A DNA stretch of 11,955 nucleotides. Source: Bacillaceae bacterium. Lineage in GTDB: Bacteria; Bacillota; Bacilli; Bacillales; Amphibacillaceae. The stretch spans positions 1 to 11,955 of the forward strand of contig JASLIE010000099.1 of NCBI GenBank assembly GCA_030152985.1. Direction: 5' to 3'. The notes under the pieces were generated by a model. The model saw only the letters and a list, made by a program, of their open reading frames with translations, ran no database searches and had not been told where the DNA came from. Position numbers and translations under genes: made by a program. Below, one piece after another: positions 1 to 11,151 of the stretch (the stretch's first letter is position 1; each line of letters starts with the position of its first letter).

Positions 1-829
1 CCGTAATCTCTTTCCAAGCCTTTCTGTCTGTAATTTCTTTTACTGGATCATCGACATAGCTGCCATAAGTTGTAATGATGACGTCTGGATTCATCTCAAC
101 AACAGCTTCTTCATTGACTTGTGGCCAGCCTTCTAAATCGCCTGCACTATTTTTTGCATTAATTTTCGTTAAAATCTCATCAATAAATGTTCCCTTACCA
201 ACCGTATAGGTCTCAGGTGAGGGACTAATTTCAACGTAAACAGATTTCACATCTTCAATTGCTTCAAGTTTTTCTTCAAGTTCTTTTAGTTTTGTTTCCA
301 TATCTGTTTGGATTTCATCTGCTTCTTCTAGTTTACCTGTTGCTTTTCCGATTGTTTGAATCGTATCATAAACCCCTTCAAAATCTGCACCTGGTTCAGT
401 TGTTAAAACTGTAATGTCAGCTTCTCTTAGTTGCTTCAAACCCTCCGGATCATTTGATACATCGGCTAAAACAAGATCTGGATCAAGTGAAATAATCTTT
501 TCAATATTTAATTCCAGTCCTCCGATTGATTCTTTTTCACTGGCTTCTTCTGGGTAATTATCATGTTCTGAGACCCCAACAATTTCATCATCTAAGCCTA
601 ATGCAAATGCAATTTCTGTATTACTTGGAATAACAGATACAATTTTTTCAGGTGCTTTTTCAATCTCTACTTCTTCACCATTGGCATCTGTTAGCGTGAC
701 TGGAAATGATACTTCCTCTGTTTTTTCTTCATTTGAATCCGGTTTAGGCTCAGCTGTTTCATTACTACACCCAACAAAGACAGCCAAGGCTAAAATAAGT
801 GTTAACATTAAATAAGTCATTCGTTTCAT
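1..829 (-). CDS. ABC transporter substrate-binding lipoprotein, vitamin B12 (BtuF-like) type, 3' end outside window
   Basis: This is the first 276 codons of a gene running off the left edge; no stop is seen. The start is ATG at 829-827 with a GGGAGG ribosome binding site 8 nt upstream (838-843). Residues 1-20 form a lipoprotein signal peptide: a positive start (MKR), a hydrophobic core, and FVGC with Cys21 as the predicted lipidated residue. An acidic Glu/Ser/Thr linker follows. The fold then resembles the periplasmic binding protein family of B12 and iron-siderophore importers: an early PVTLTDANGEEV strand, IVSVIPSNTEIAFALGL, DPDLVLADVSN, a long charged helix near residues 155-185, and MNPDVIITTYG. 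The protein should sit on the outer face of the membrane and hand substrate to a permease/ATPase pair, presumably beyond the left edge. The B12 assignment rests mainly on the cobalamin riboswitch directly upstream; by protein alone a haem or siderophore binder is possible. Confidence 0.85.
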   Translation of the reverse strand, partial: MKRMTYLMLTLILALAVFVGCSNETAEPKPDSNEEKTEEVSFPVTLTDANGEEVEIEKAPEKIVSVIPSNTEIAFALGLDDEIVGVSEHDNYPEEASEKESIGGLELNIEKIISLDPDLVLADVSNDPEGLKQLREADITVLTTEPGADFEGVYDTIQTIGKATGKLEEADEIQTDMETKLKELEEKLEAIEDVKSVYVEISPSPETYTVGKGTFIDEILTKINAKNSAGDLEGWPQVNEEAVVEMNPDVIITTYGSYVDDPVKEITDRKAWKEIT

Positions 830-837
830 CTTAAAAT

Positions 838-843
838 CCTCCC
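838..843 (-). promoter_or_regulatory. Ribosome binding site of the B12-type lipoprotein gene
   Basis: The minus strand reads GGGAGG, 8 nt before the ATG at 829. It lies after the riboswitch terminator, so it is transcribed only when the terminator is bypassed. It is not part of the hairpin, which points to transcriptional rather than translational control. Confidence 0.8.
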
Positions 844-846
844 TAT

Positions 847-882
847 AAAAAATAAAAACACCAATACACTAGGTAATGGCGC
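847..882 (-). terminator. Intrinsic terminator of the cobalamin riboswitch expression platform
   Basis: On the minus strand CGCCA (881-877) pairs with TGGTG (863-859, one G-U). After a T-T mismatch, TAC pairs with GTA around a CTAGT loop. The stem is followed directly by a U-rich run (858-847, eleven of twelve T). This is a rho-independent terminator placed between the aptamer and the ribosome binding site. Its 5' arm, CGCC, can alternatively pair with an upstream GGTG (see the antiterminator entry), so the two folds exclude each other. Confidence 0.75.
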
Positions 883-902
883 ATAGAATTTTCCTATCCA
901 CC
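878..902 (-). promoter_or_regulatory. Candidate antiterminator hairpin of the riboswitch
   Basis: On the minus strand GGTGGATAG (902-894) can pair with CTATGCGCC (886-878): eight pairs including one G-U, one G-G mismatch, and a 7-nt loop. Using the last CGCC here removes it from the terminator stem. It is the obvious alternative fold that would let RNA polymerase continue when cobalamin is scarce. The pairing is seen in the sequence; the switching role is inferred. Confidence 0.5.
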
Positions 903-916
903 GTAGGCTTTACTAC

Positions 917-1019
917 ACTTAGGCAAGTATCCTGGCTTCGCATTAAGATGCGTCACAGTGGCGGGACCGCGTTAGCTTTAAACTAACTTCCTTTTTACAA
1001 GTCATTTTGACACCTAAGT
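917..1019 (-). ncRNA. Cobalamin riboswitch aptamer
   Basis: The minus strand carries the two hallmark blocks of cobalamin riboswitches: GCGGTCCCGCCACTGTGA (970-953) and the B12 box GCCAGGATACTTGCC (936-922). The closing helix P1 is a perfect 7-bp pairing, ACTTAGG (1019-1013) with CCTAAGT (923-917). Local hairpins lie in the expected places: GTCA/TGAC (1011-1001), GTTAG/CTAAC (987-971) and CGCAT/ATGCG with a CTTA loop (952-939). At about 103 nt the core is compact. A small hairpin GTAG/CTAC (916-903) follows P1 and could be the partner of the kissing loop, but I find no convincing loop complementarity. The RNA should sense adenosylcobalamin or a related form and turn off the downstream importer through the terminator at 847-882. 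Confidence 0.92.
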
Positions 1020-1025
1020 AGCTTA

Positions 1026-1031
1026 AGTATA
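1026..1031 (-). promoter_or_regulatory. Candidate -10 element for the riboswitch transcript
   Basis: The minus strand reads TATACT, five of six bases of the sigma-A -10 consensus. Counting 7 nt downstream puts the transcription start near 1019, exactly the first base of helix P1, which supports the call. The -35 is poor: TTAATT lies at 17-nt spacing. Confidence 0.5.
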
Positions 1032-1065
1032 CACTATTTTGAACTTAAAATTAACTTGTTTAAAT

Positions 1066-1103
1066 AAAAAAAGTCCCAACTTCGTAAATGAAGTTGAGAC
1101 TTT
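1066..1103 (-). terminator. Intrinsic terminator of the tRNA-Ser transcript
   Basis: The minus strand has a 14-bp stem, AAAGTCTCAACTTC (1103-1090) with GAAGTTGGGACTTT (1083-1070), one pair being G-U, a 6-nt loop, and a run of seven T (1072-1066). It lies 8 nt past the mature tRNA 3' end. It probably also ends any serS read-through transcript, because serS has no clear U-tailed terminator of its own. Confidence 0.93.
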
Positions 1104-1110
1104 TAAATGA

Positions 1111-1200
1111 AGGAGGAAGAGGGATTCGAACCCCCGCGGGCTTTGACACCCCTGTTGGTTTTCAAGACCAATCCCTTCAACCGGACTTGGGTATTCCTCC
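1111..1200 (-). tRNA. tRNA-Ser, anticodon UGA
   Basis: The minus strand folds as a class II tRNA with a long variable arm. The acceptor stem is GGAGGAA with TTCCTCC (1200-1194 and 1118-1112). The anticodon stem TTGGT/ACCAA encloses the loop CTTGAAA, anticodon TGA at 1164-1162. The T arm contains GGTTCGAATCC. The variable arm pairs GGG with CCC. It should decode UCA and probably other UCN serine codons. CCA is not encoded: the bases after the acceptor stem are TTCA. The discriminator position (1111) is therefore U rather than the G73 usual for bacterial tRNA-Ser. The gene has its own promoter and terminator and follows serS, whose product charges it. Confidence 0.96.
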
Positions 1201-1205
1201 ATAAG

Positions 1206-1242
1206 GACAAGTTCTAATATACAAGACTTTTTAGAACTTGTC
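1206..1242. repeat. Perfect 11-bp inverted repeat over the tRNA-Ser promoter
   Basis: GACAAGTTCTA (1206-1216) and TAGAACTTGTC (1232-1242) are exact reverse complements separated by 15 bases. The right arm overlaps four bases of the -35 and the left arm touches the -10. In serS RNA it would form a hairpin but is followed by CCTTAT rather than a U-run, so it is a poor terminator. It may be an operator, an RNA processing or stability hairpin for the serS mRNA, or coincidence. Confidence 0.8.
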
Positions 1243-1244
1243 AA
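1216..1244 (-). promoter_or_regulatory. tRNA-Ser promoter (TTGACA-17-TATATT)
   Basis: The minus strand has a perfect -35, TTGACA (1244-1239), an optimal 17-nt spacer and a -10 TATATT (1221-1216, five of six bases). Transcription would start near 1209, about 9 nt before the tRNA. It lies just after the serS stop codon, so the tRNA can be transcribed independently of serS. The promoter is embedded in the 1206-1242 inverted repeat. Confidence 0.85.
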
Positions 1245-1248
1245 TTAT

Positions 1249-2581
<1,333 letters not shown>

Positions 2582-2596
2582 CAATCCCGTTATCTT

Positions 2597-3445
2597 TTAC
2601 TCACTGCGATCTGCCATTAAATCAGATCCTGATAGTGTACTCATCTCAAGTCCTTTCATTGCTGAACCTAGGTCTTTAGATAACTCTGCAATTAACTTGT
2701 AATCCTGATAGTTTTCAGTTGCTTGAACGATTGCACGGGCAAATTTTTCTGGATTATCAGATTTAAAAATACCTGAACCAACAAACACACCATCTGCGCC
2801 TAACTCCATCATTAAGGCTGCATCAGAAGGTGTAGCAACACCACCTGCTGCATAGTTAACAACCGGTAAACGTCCTTCTTCTCTAATTTGCATTAAAATA
2901 TCATAAGGTGCCTGATTATCACGAGCAAATACCATGACTTCATCTGGACTCATTGAAACAAGTTGCTTAATTTCTGCTTGAACTTGTCTTAAATGACGTA
3001 CAGCTTCTACAATATTCCCCGTTCCTGGTTCACCTTTTGTCCGGAGCATTTTTGCGCCCTCGCCAATACGACGCGCTGCTTCCCCGATATTACGGCATCC
3101 ACAAACAAATGGTACATTAAAGTCTGACTTTTTAATATGGAAAACGTCATCAGCTGGTGTTAAAACTTCACTCTCATCGATAAAATCTACACCCATTGAT
3201 TCAAGAACACGTGCTTCAACAATATGTCCGATTCTTCCTTTAGCCATAACTGGAATAGAGACAGCATTCATGACTTCTTCAGTAATCGTCGGATCAGCCA
3301 TACGTGCAACGCCGCCTTCTTTACGGATATCTGATGGAACACGCTCAAGCGCCATCACAGCTACTGCGCCCGCTGCTTCTGCGATTTTTGCTTGCTCTTC
3401 ATTAACGACGTCCATAATGACGCCACCTTTTTTAAATTGTACCAT
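2597..3445 (-). CDS. pdxS: Pyridoxal 5'-phosphate synthase subunit PdxS, N-terminally shortened
   Basis: PdxS builds PLP from ribose 5-phosphate, glyceraldehyde 3-phosphate and ammonia in a (beta/alpha)8 barrel that assembles as a dodecamer. At 282 residues it aligns gaplessly, from memory, with the 294-residue B. subtilis protein with an offset of 12. Visible are Asp12 (D24), catalytic Lys69 in MAKGRIGH (K81), Arg135-Thr-Lys137 in [11 protein letters not shown] (K149), and the phosphate-site sequences AAGGVATP and [12 protein letters not shown]. It begins [13 protein letters not shown], so most of the N-terminal helix that contacts the glutaminase PdxT is missing. The loss is real: an in-frame TAG lies six codons upstream (3463-3461), so no upstream extension exists. 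The ribosome site is modest (GGGGG at 3461-3457, 11 nt spacing). It is 26 nt after dacA, in the guaB operon. pdxT, normally next, is absent. A Gly follows the catalytic lysine where B. subtilis has Ala. Confidence 0.95.
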   Translation of the reverse strand: MVQFKKGGVIMDVVNEEQAKIAEAAGAVAVMALERVPSDIRKEGGVARMADPTITEEVMNAVSIPVMAKGRIGHIVEARVLESMGVDFIDESEVLTPADDVFHIKKSDFNVPFVCGCRNIGEAARRIGEGAKMLRTKGEPGTGNIVEAVRHLRQVQAEIKQLVSMSPDEVMVFARDNQAPYDILMQIREEGRLPVVNYAAGGVATPSDAALMMELGADGVFVGSGIFKSDNPEKFARAIVQATENYQDYKLIAELSKDLGSAMKGLEMSTLSGSDLMADRSE

Positions 3446-3471
3446 GATTGTTAAATCCCCCTATTAATGTT

Positions 3472-4722
3472 TTATATGAAACCTTTAATATATTTAACTA
3501 CACGATTAAATCCACGAGCAATAATATTCTTTTTCTTAACTGATTCGGCTGCTAAAACATCAACAGTCACTTCATCAACTTCTAAGTAACCACTTGCTTC
3601 TTCTTTTGGAAATTTAATCGTTGCTTCACCTATTATATCATCTTTTTCAATTGGTGCTGTGATTTTTTGATTATTTTCTTTATAAATGAGTTCATATGAA
3701 TCTTCAGCTGATTTTTTAATCGGAAGTACGATTGAATCAGCCAGTTTGCCTTTAACTGTTTCTGACTTTCCATCTTTTACTTTAAAAACTTGTTTTTCAT
3801 CACTATAACCTTTTTCATAAATTGTTTTTACTTCAAATTGTTCAAAGCCATAATCGAGTAACTTAGCAGTTTCAATAAAACGTTCTCTTTCACCTTTTGT
3901 TTTCATGACAACTGTGATTAATCGACGTTCATTACGTAGGGCAGTTCCAGTAAAATTATGACCAGCTTTCTCTGTATAACCTGTTTTTAATCCGTCAACA
4001 CCTTTATAATAAAGCGGTTTTAAATAGCTTGCATCATGCTTTAACATCCAATTCCAATTGGGTATTGTTTGACCATCAAACTCTGTTTTAGCTTTTTTTG
4101 ATATTTCTAATGCATGAGGAAAATCAGTAATTAAACGATTGGCTAAAATAGCTGAATCTCTTGCTGACATGATATTATCATCCGTTTCCTTGGTTCCTTC
4201 TGGATGATTACCATCTAACATATCATTTGCTAAGCCAGATGAATTCACAAATTTAAAATTCTGCATCCCCATTTCTTTTCCCGTCTTATTCATTAATTTA
4301 ACAAATTCACTTTCAGAACCGGAGATGAGTTCAGCTAAGCTAATCGAGGTCGCATTATCGGAATAAAGAGCCATTGCCTCATATAATTCTCTTACAGTGT
4401 AAGATATATTTTTTCGTAAACCTACACCAGAAAAACGATTATTAGCTGAAATTTCATATGCATAATCGCTAATTTCTGTTGTTGTCTCCCAATCGATTTC
4501 TTTTGATTCAATTGCTTGTAAAACAAGATATTCAGTCATCATTTTTGTCATGCTTGCAGGAGGTAAAGGTTCATCTGGATTTTTAGCATACAAGACTTTT
4601 CCTGTTGTTTGATCGACTAAAATAGCTGAATCTGCTTCAACTTTAAACGCTTTTGCTTCTCCTATTGGTAAAATCGTAATAATAAGTAATATTAAAATAA
4701 ATAAATGAAATTTCTTTGACAA
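3472..4722 (-). CDS. dacA: D-alanyl-D-alanine carboxypeptidase, PBP5/DacA type
   Basis: A low-molecular-weight penicillin-binding protein (416 residues) that removes the terminal D-Ala from peptidoglycan pentapeptides outside the membrane. Residues 1-25 are a signal peptide (MSKK, a long hydrophobic core, AKA before Phe26). The three active-site motifs are present: SMTK with nucleophile Ser57 and Lys60, SDN at 121-123, and KTG at 246-248. A PBP5 C-terminal beta-sandwich domain spans about 297-390. The end, KKKNIIARGFNRVVKYIKGFI-like, is a basic amphipathic helix expected to anchor the protein to the membrane. The start is TTG at 4722, backed by AAGGAGG 8 nt upstream; no ATG or GTG alternative keeps the signal peptide. 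It lies 19 nt after guaB and 26 nt before pdxS, as in Bacillus. Confidence 0.96.
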   Translation of the reverse strand: MSKKFHLFILILLIITILPIGEAKAFKVEADSAILVDQTTGKVLYAKNPDEPLPPASMTKMMTEYLVLQAIESKEIDWETTTEISDYAYEISANNRFSGVGLRKNISYTVRELYEAMALYSDNATSISLAELISGSESEFVKLMNKTGKEMGMQNFKFVNSSGLANDMLDGNHPEGTKETDDNIMSARDSAILANRLITDFPHALEISKKAKTEFDGQTIPNWNWMLKHDASYLKPLYYKGVDGLKTGYTEKAGHNFTGTALRNERRLITVVMKTKGERERFIETAKLLDYGFEQFEVKTIYEKGYSDEKQVFKVKDGKSETVKGKLADSIVLPIKKSAEDSYELIYKENNQKITAPIEKDDIIGEATIKFPKEEASGYLEVDEVTVDVLAAESVKKKNIIARGFNRVVKYIKGFI

Positions 4723-4730
4723 ATCCTTTA

Positions 4731-4737
4731 CCTCCTT
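4731..4737 (-). promoter_or_regulatory. dacA ribosome binding site, supports the TTG start
   Basis: The minus strand reads AAGGAGG with 8 nt before TTG 4722. It is a near-consensus site that makes the non-ATG start secure, and it lies in the 19-nt guaB-dacA gap. Confidence 0.88.
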
Positions 4738-4741
4738 GGTC

Positions 4742-6284
<1,543 letters not shown>

Positions 6285-6292
<8 letters not shown>

Positions 6293-6311
6293 GCAAGATA
6301 AACTTGAAAAA
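6285..6311. repeat. 9-bp perfect inverted repeat upstream of guaB
   Basis: TTTTTCAAG (6285-6293) and CTTGAAAAA (6303-6311) are exact reverse complements around a 9-base loop. The inner arm overlaps the predicted -35 of the guaB promoter. It is not followed by a T-run on the minus strand, so it does not look like a second terminator; a protein-binding site is possible. Confidence 0.6.
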
Positions 6312-6355
6312 TAATAAACAAAAAGAACTTGCCTAAACTCAGGCTAGCTCTTTTT
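6310..6355 (-). terminator. Intrinsic terminator after gyrA
   Basis: On the minus strand AAAAAGAGCT (6355-6346) pairs with AGTTCTTTTT (6329-6320), one pair being G-U. After a mismatch GCCT pairs with AGGC (6344-6341 and 6334-6331) around a 6-nt loop. A T-rich tail, GTTTATTATT, follows. It closes the gyrase transcript 12 nt after the gyrA stop and separates it from the guaB operon. Confidence 0.9.
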
Positions 6356-6366
6356 AGTTTATTCAA

Positions 6367-8892
6367 TTATTCATCTGTTTCTTCTGTTCTTTCGTCTGCA
6401 TTCGAAGCTCTATCTTCTTGTAAGTCAGCTTCAACCTCATCCTCTGATGAACTTAATTCTTCCTCTTCTTCAGCTTCTACTTTTGCAACTGTTGAGACTT
6501 CTTCATCACCTTGAACTCTAATGAGACGGACACCTTGTGTGTTTCTTCCTGTAATTGAGATGCTTTCTACTGGAATACGAATTAAAACACCATCAATTGT
6601 CATAACCATGATATCTTCATCACCTAAGACAGGTTTAACTGATACAACATGACCTGTATCATCAGTTAAACGGCAGGCAAAATACCCCTTACCGCCACGA
6701 TTTGTTTGACGATATTCTTTTTCAAATGTTCGTTTTCCGACACCCTTACTCGTGACATGGAGTATTTGTGAACCTTCTTCGACAATTTCCATCGAGACAA
6801 CTTCATCCCCATCACGTAAACGAATTCCACGGACACCTGCTGCAGTTCTTCCCATTGTTCTTACCTTTTCCTCATCAAAGCGAATGATATAGCCCTGCTT
6901 TGTTGCAATGACAATATCTTTTGTTCCATCTGTTAATTGAACAGAAATCAATTCATCTTCGTCCTTTAAGCCGATTGCAATAATACCGCCACGTCGAATA
7001 TTAGCAAAGTCAGCTAAACTCGTTCGTTTTGATTGACCTGTTCGTGTCGTAAAGAAGAGATAAGCTTCTTCATCAAATTCTTCGACACTGATTACAGCAT
7101 TAATTGACTCATCTTGATCAAGCTCAAGCAGGTTAATTAAAGGGAGACCTTTTGCTGTTCGGTTAAATTCAGGTACTTCGTAGCCTTTTGTACGATAGAC
7201 ACGCCCTTTATTTGTAAAGAATAACAAGGTGTCATGTGTTGAGGTTGAGAGTAAATGCTCAACAAAGTCATCTTCATTGGTTCCCATCCCTTGAATTCCT
7301 CTACCTCCTCGGTTTTGTGTCCGGTAGGTCGAAGCAGGTAGACGTTTAATATAGCCTTTATGTGTCAAGGTCACGACTATATTTTCTTCTGGGATTAAAT
7401 CCTCATCCTCAAAGAAATCCGCGCCACCAACTGTAATTTCAGTCCGACGTGGGTCATTAAAGCGTTCCTTGACATCTGTTAATTCATCACGAATAATTTG
7501 TAAAATTCGTTCTTCATCAGCAAGTATCGCTTTTAAGTCTTTAATTAACTCGATTAGCTCTTTATATTCTTCTTCAATTTTTTCACGTTCTAAACCGGTT
7601 AAACGCTGTAAACGCATGTCTAAAATAGCTTGTGATTGTTTTTCACTTAAATTGAAGCGACTCATTAAACCATCACGTGCAATTTGGGTCGTTTTTGAAT
7701 TACGAATTAATGAAATAACTTCATCTAAATTATCTAAGGCAATTCTTAGCCCTTCTAGAATATGTGCACGTGCTTCAGCTCGGTTTAATTCAAACTGAGT
7801 CCGTCGTCTAATGATTTCAATTTGGTGTTCTAAGTAATACTCAAGCGTCTGCTTCAGTGTTAAGACACGTGGTTGCCCGTTAACGAGCGCAAGTGTATTA
7901 ATACCAAAAGTCGTTTGAAGTGCTGTGTGTTTATATAAGTTATTTAAAATAACATCTGCATTCACATCACGACGTAGACGCATAACAATCCGCATCCCAT
8001 TACGGTCTGACTCATCATTTAATTCTGTGATTCCGTCAATTTCTTTATCACGAACAAGCTCTGCAATACGCTCAATTAATTTAGCTTTATTCACTTGATA
8101 AGGAATCTCAGTGACGATGATTGTCGTCGTACCATTAGCATTTTCTTCTGTTTCTACTTTAGCTCGGATAGTTATCGAGCCACGACCTGTTTCATAAGCT
8201 TTGCGAATTCCACTAACACCCATAATAATCCCTGCTGTCGGAAAATCCGGACCTGGGATATACTCCATTAACTCTGGGACTGTAATATCCGGATTCTCAC
8301 TTAAGGCCAAAACAGCATCAATCGTCTCGCCTAAGTTATGTGGTGGAATATTTGTCGCCATTCCAACTGCAATTCCTGATGATCCATTGACTAAGAGATT
8401 CGGAAAACGTGCAGGTAAAAAAACAGGCTCACGTTCACTTCCATCATAGTTATCTTGATAATCAATTGTATCTTTATTAATGTCACGTAAGAGCTCAGTT
8501 GCAAGCTTTGACATTCTCGCTTCTGTATAACGCATTGCAGCTGCTGAATCTCCGTCAACTGACCCAAAGTTTCCATGCCCATCAACTAAGAGGTAACGAT
8601 GACTAAAATCCTGTGCCATTCGAACCATGGCTTCATAAATTGATGAGTCACCATGCGGGTGATATTTCCCCATGACATCTCCGACGATACGGGCTGACTT
8701 TTTATATGGTTTATCAGCGTGCATACCTGATTCATTCATCGCATATAAAATACGGCGATGTACGGGTTTTAAACCATCTCTTACATCTGGTAATGCACGT
8801 GAAACAATTACACTCATTGCATAATCTAAAAATGATGTCCGCATTTCTTCACTGATATTGATTTGTTCTACATTTGATCTTTCCTCTTCCAC
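6367..8892 (-). CDS. gyrA: DNA gyrase subunit A
   Basis: The breakage-reunion subunit of gyrase; with GyrB it introduces negative supercoils using ATP. The 841 residues show the N-terminal winged-helix region with catalytic Tyr122 in AAMRYTE. The quinolone-determining region [13 protein letters not shown] has Ser83 and Glu87 (E. coli numbering coincides), the susceptible-type pair. The C-terminal DNA-wrapping pinwheel carries the GyrA box as QNRGGRG, the form I recall from B. subtilis, and a related QTNRGGKG in a later blade. The last 40 or so residues are a strongly acidic tail (EEEEEL ... EETDE). The start is GTG at 8892 with AGGAGGT 8 nt upstream. It lies 29 nt after gyrB, so the two subunits are co-transcribed, and it ends just before a strong terminator. 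Confidence 0.99.
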   Translation of the reverse strand: MEEERSNVEQINISEEMRTSFLDYAMSVIVSRALPDVRDGLKPVHRRILYAMNESGMHADKPYKKSARIVGDVMGKYHPHGDSSIYEAMVRMAQDFSHRYLLVDGHGNFGSVDGDSAAAMRYTEARMSKLATELLRDINKDTIDYQDNYDGSEREPVFLPARFPNLLVNGSSGIAVGMATNIPPHNLGETIDAVLALSENPDITVPELMEYIPGPDFPTAGIIMGVSGIRKAYETGRGSITIRAKVETEENANGTTTIIVTEIPYQVNKAKLIERIAELVRDKEIDGITELNDESDRNGMRIVMRLRRDVNADVILNNLYKHTALQTTFGINTLALVNGQPRVLTLKQTLEYYLEHQIEIIRRRTQFELNRAEARAHILEGLRIALDNLDEVISLIRNSKTTQIARDGLMSRFNLSEKQSQAILDMRLQRLTGLEREKIEEEYKELIELIKDLKAILADEERILQIIRDELTDVKERFNDPRRTEITVGGADFFEDEDLIPEENIVVTLTHKGYIKRLPASTYRTQNRGGRGIQGMGTNEDDFVEHLLSTSTHDTLLFFTNKGRVYRTKGYEVPEFNRTAKGLPLINLLELDQDESINAVISVEEFDEEAYLFFTTRTGQSKRTSLADFANIRRGGIIAIGLKDEDELISVQLTDGTKDIVIATKQGYIIRFDEEKVRTMGRTAAGVRGIRLRDGDEVVSMEIVEEGSQILHVTSKGVGKRTFEKEYRQTNRGGKGYFACRLTDDTGHVVSVKPVLGDEDIMVMTIDGVLIRIPVESISITGRNTQGVRLIRVQGDEEVSTVAKVEAEEEEELSSSEDEVEADLQEDRASNADERTEETDE

Positions 8893-8900
8893 TCGCCTTA

Positions 8901-8907
8901 ACCTCCT
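8901..8907 (-). promoter_or_regulatory. gyrA ribosome binding site, supports the GTG start
   Basis: The minus strand reads AGGAGGT, 8 nt before GTG 8892, inside the 29-nt gyrB-gyrA gap. Confidence 0.9.
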
Positions 8908-8921
8908 AGCTCTTGCTTCAT

Positions 8922-10850
<1,929 letters not shown>

Positions 10851-10864
10851 TCACCTTCATTTCA

Positions 10865-11137
10865 TTAATAGTTACTATAACTTTCTAAATTATTAATTAT
10901 TTGACTCATATTAAAACGTTTTGTAAGCGTCACTGTCGAATAAGGACTAAAATAAACATACTCATCTGTAATAATTAATGACTTACTATCTGTTTCTTGA
11001 CCAACGACTAGTTCTGCCTCTATCTTTTTATCGATAAATTCTTTTAATTTACTCGATGTATCTAATAAGTTGATATCTAGAACTGTTAAAACTTTTTGTG
11101 CTTGAATGACATGCTCATCATCTATATCTATAAACAT
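10865..11137 (-). CDS. remB: RemB/YaaB-family protein (DUF370)
   Basis: A 90-residue protein between recF and gyrB, exactly where B. subtilis has yaaB (remB). The family signature is visible at 51-74: SKSLIITDEYVYFSP then STVTLTKR, matching the KSIVVT...YYSP..S.TLKKR pattern I recall for YaaB. RemB is linked to biofilm matrix regulation in B. subtilis, and the paralogue RemA binds DNA; the function in this organism is inferred from family only. It is about nine residues longer than the B. subtilis protein, mostly in a polar tail (NNLESYSNY). ATG 11137 starts 14 nt after the recF stop, with only a weak AGAAAG-like ribosome site, so translation may be coupled to recF. Confidence 0.85.
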   Translation of the reverse strand: MFIDIDDEHVIQAQKVLTVLDINLLDTSSKLKEFIDKKIEAELVVGQETDSKSLIITDEYVYFSPYSTVTLTKRFNMSQIINNLESYSNY

Positions 11138-11151
11138 TTTATCAACGCTTT

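Noticed and set aside
1023..1244. A 73-codon open frame across the tRNA-Ser gene
   Set aside because: It runs through the tRNA and its terminator, has no ribosome site and encodes nothing recognisable.
7469..7798. A 109-codon plus-strand open frame inside gyrA
   Set aside because: It is antisense to a clearly coding gyrA segment, its serine/isoleucine-rich composition is typical of a shadow frame, and no ribosome site is seen.
8631..8660. Quinolone resistance change in gyrA
   Set aside because: Positions 83 and 87 are Ser and Glu, the usual susceptible residues in Gram-positive GyrA.
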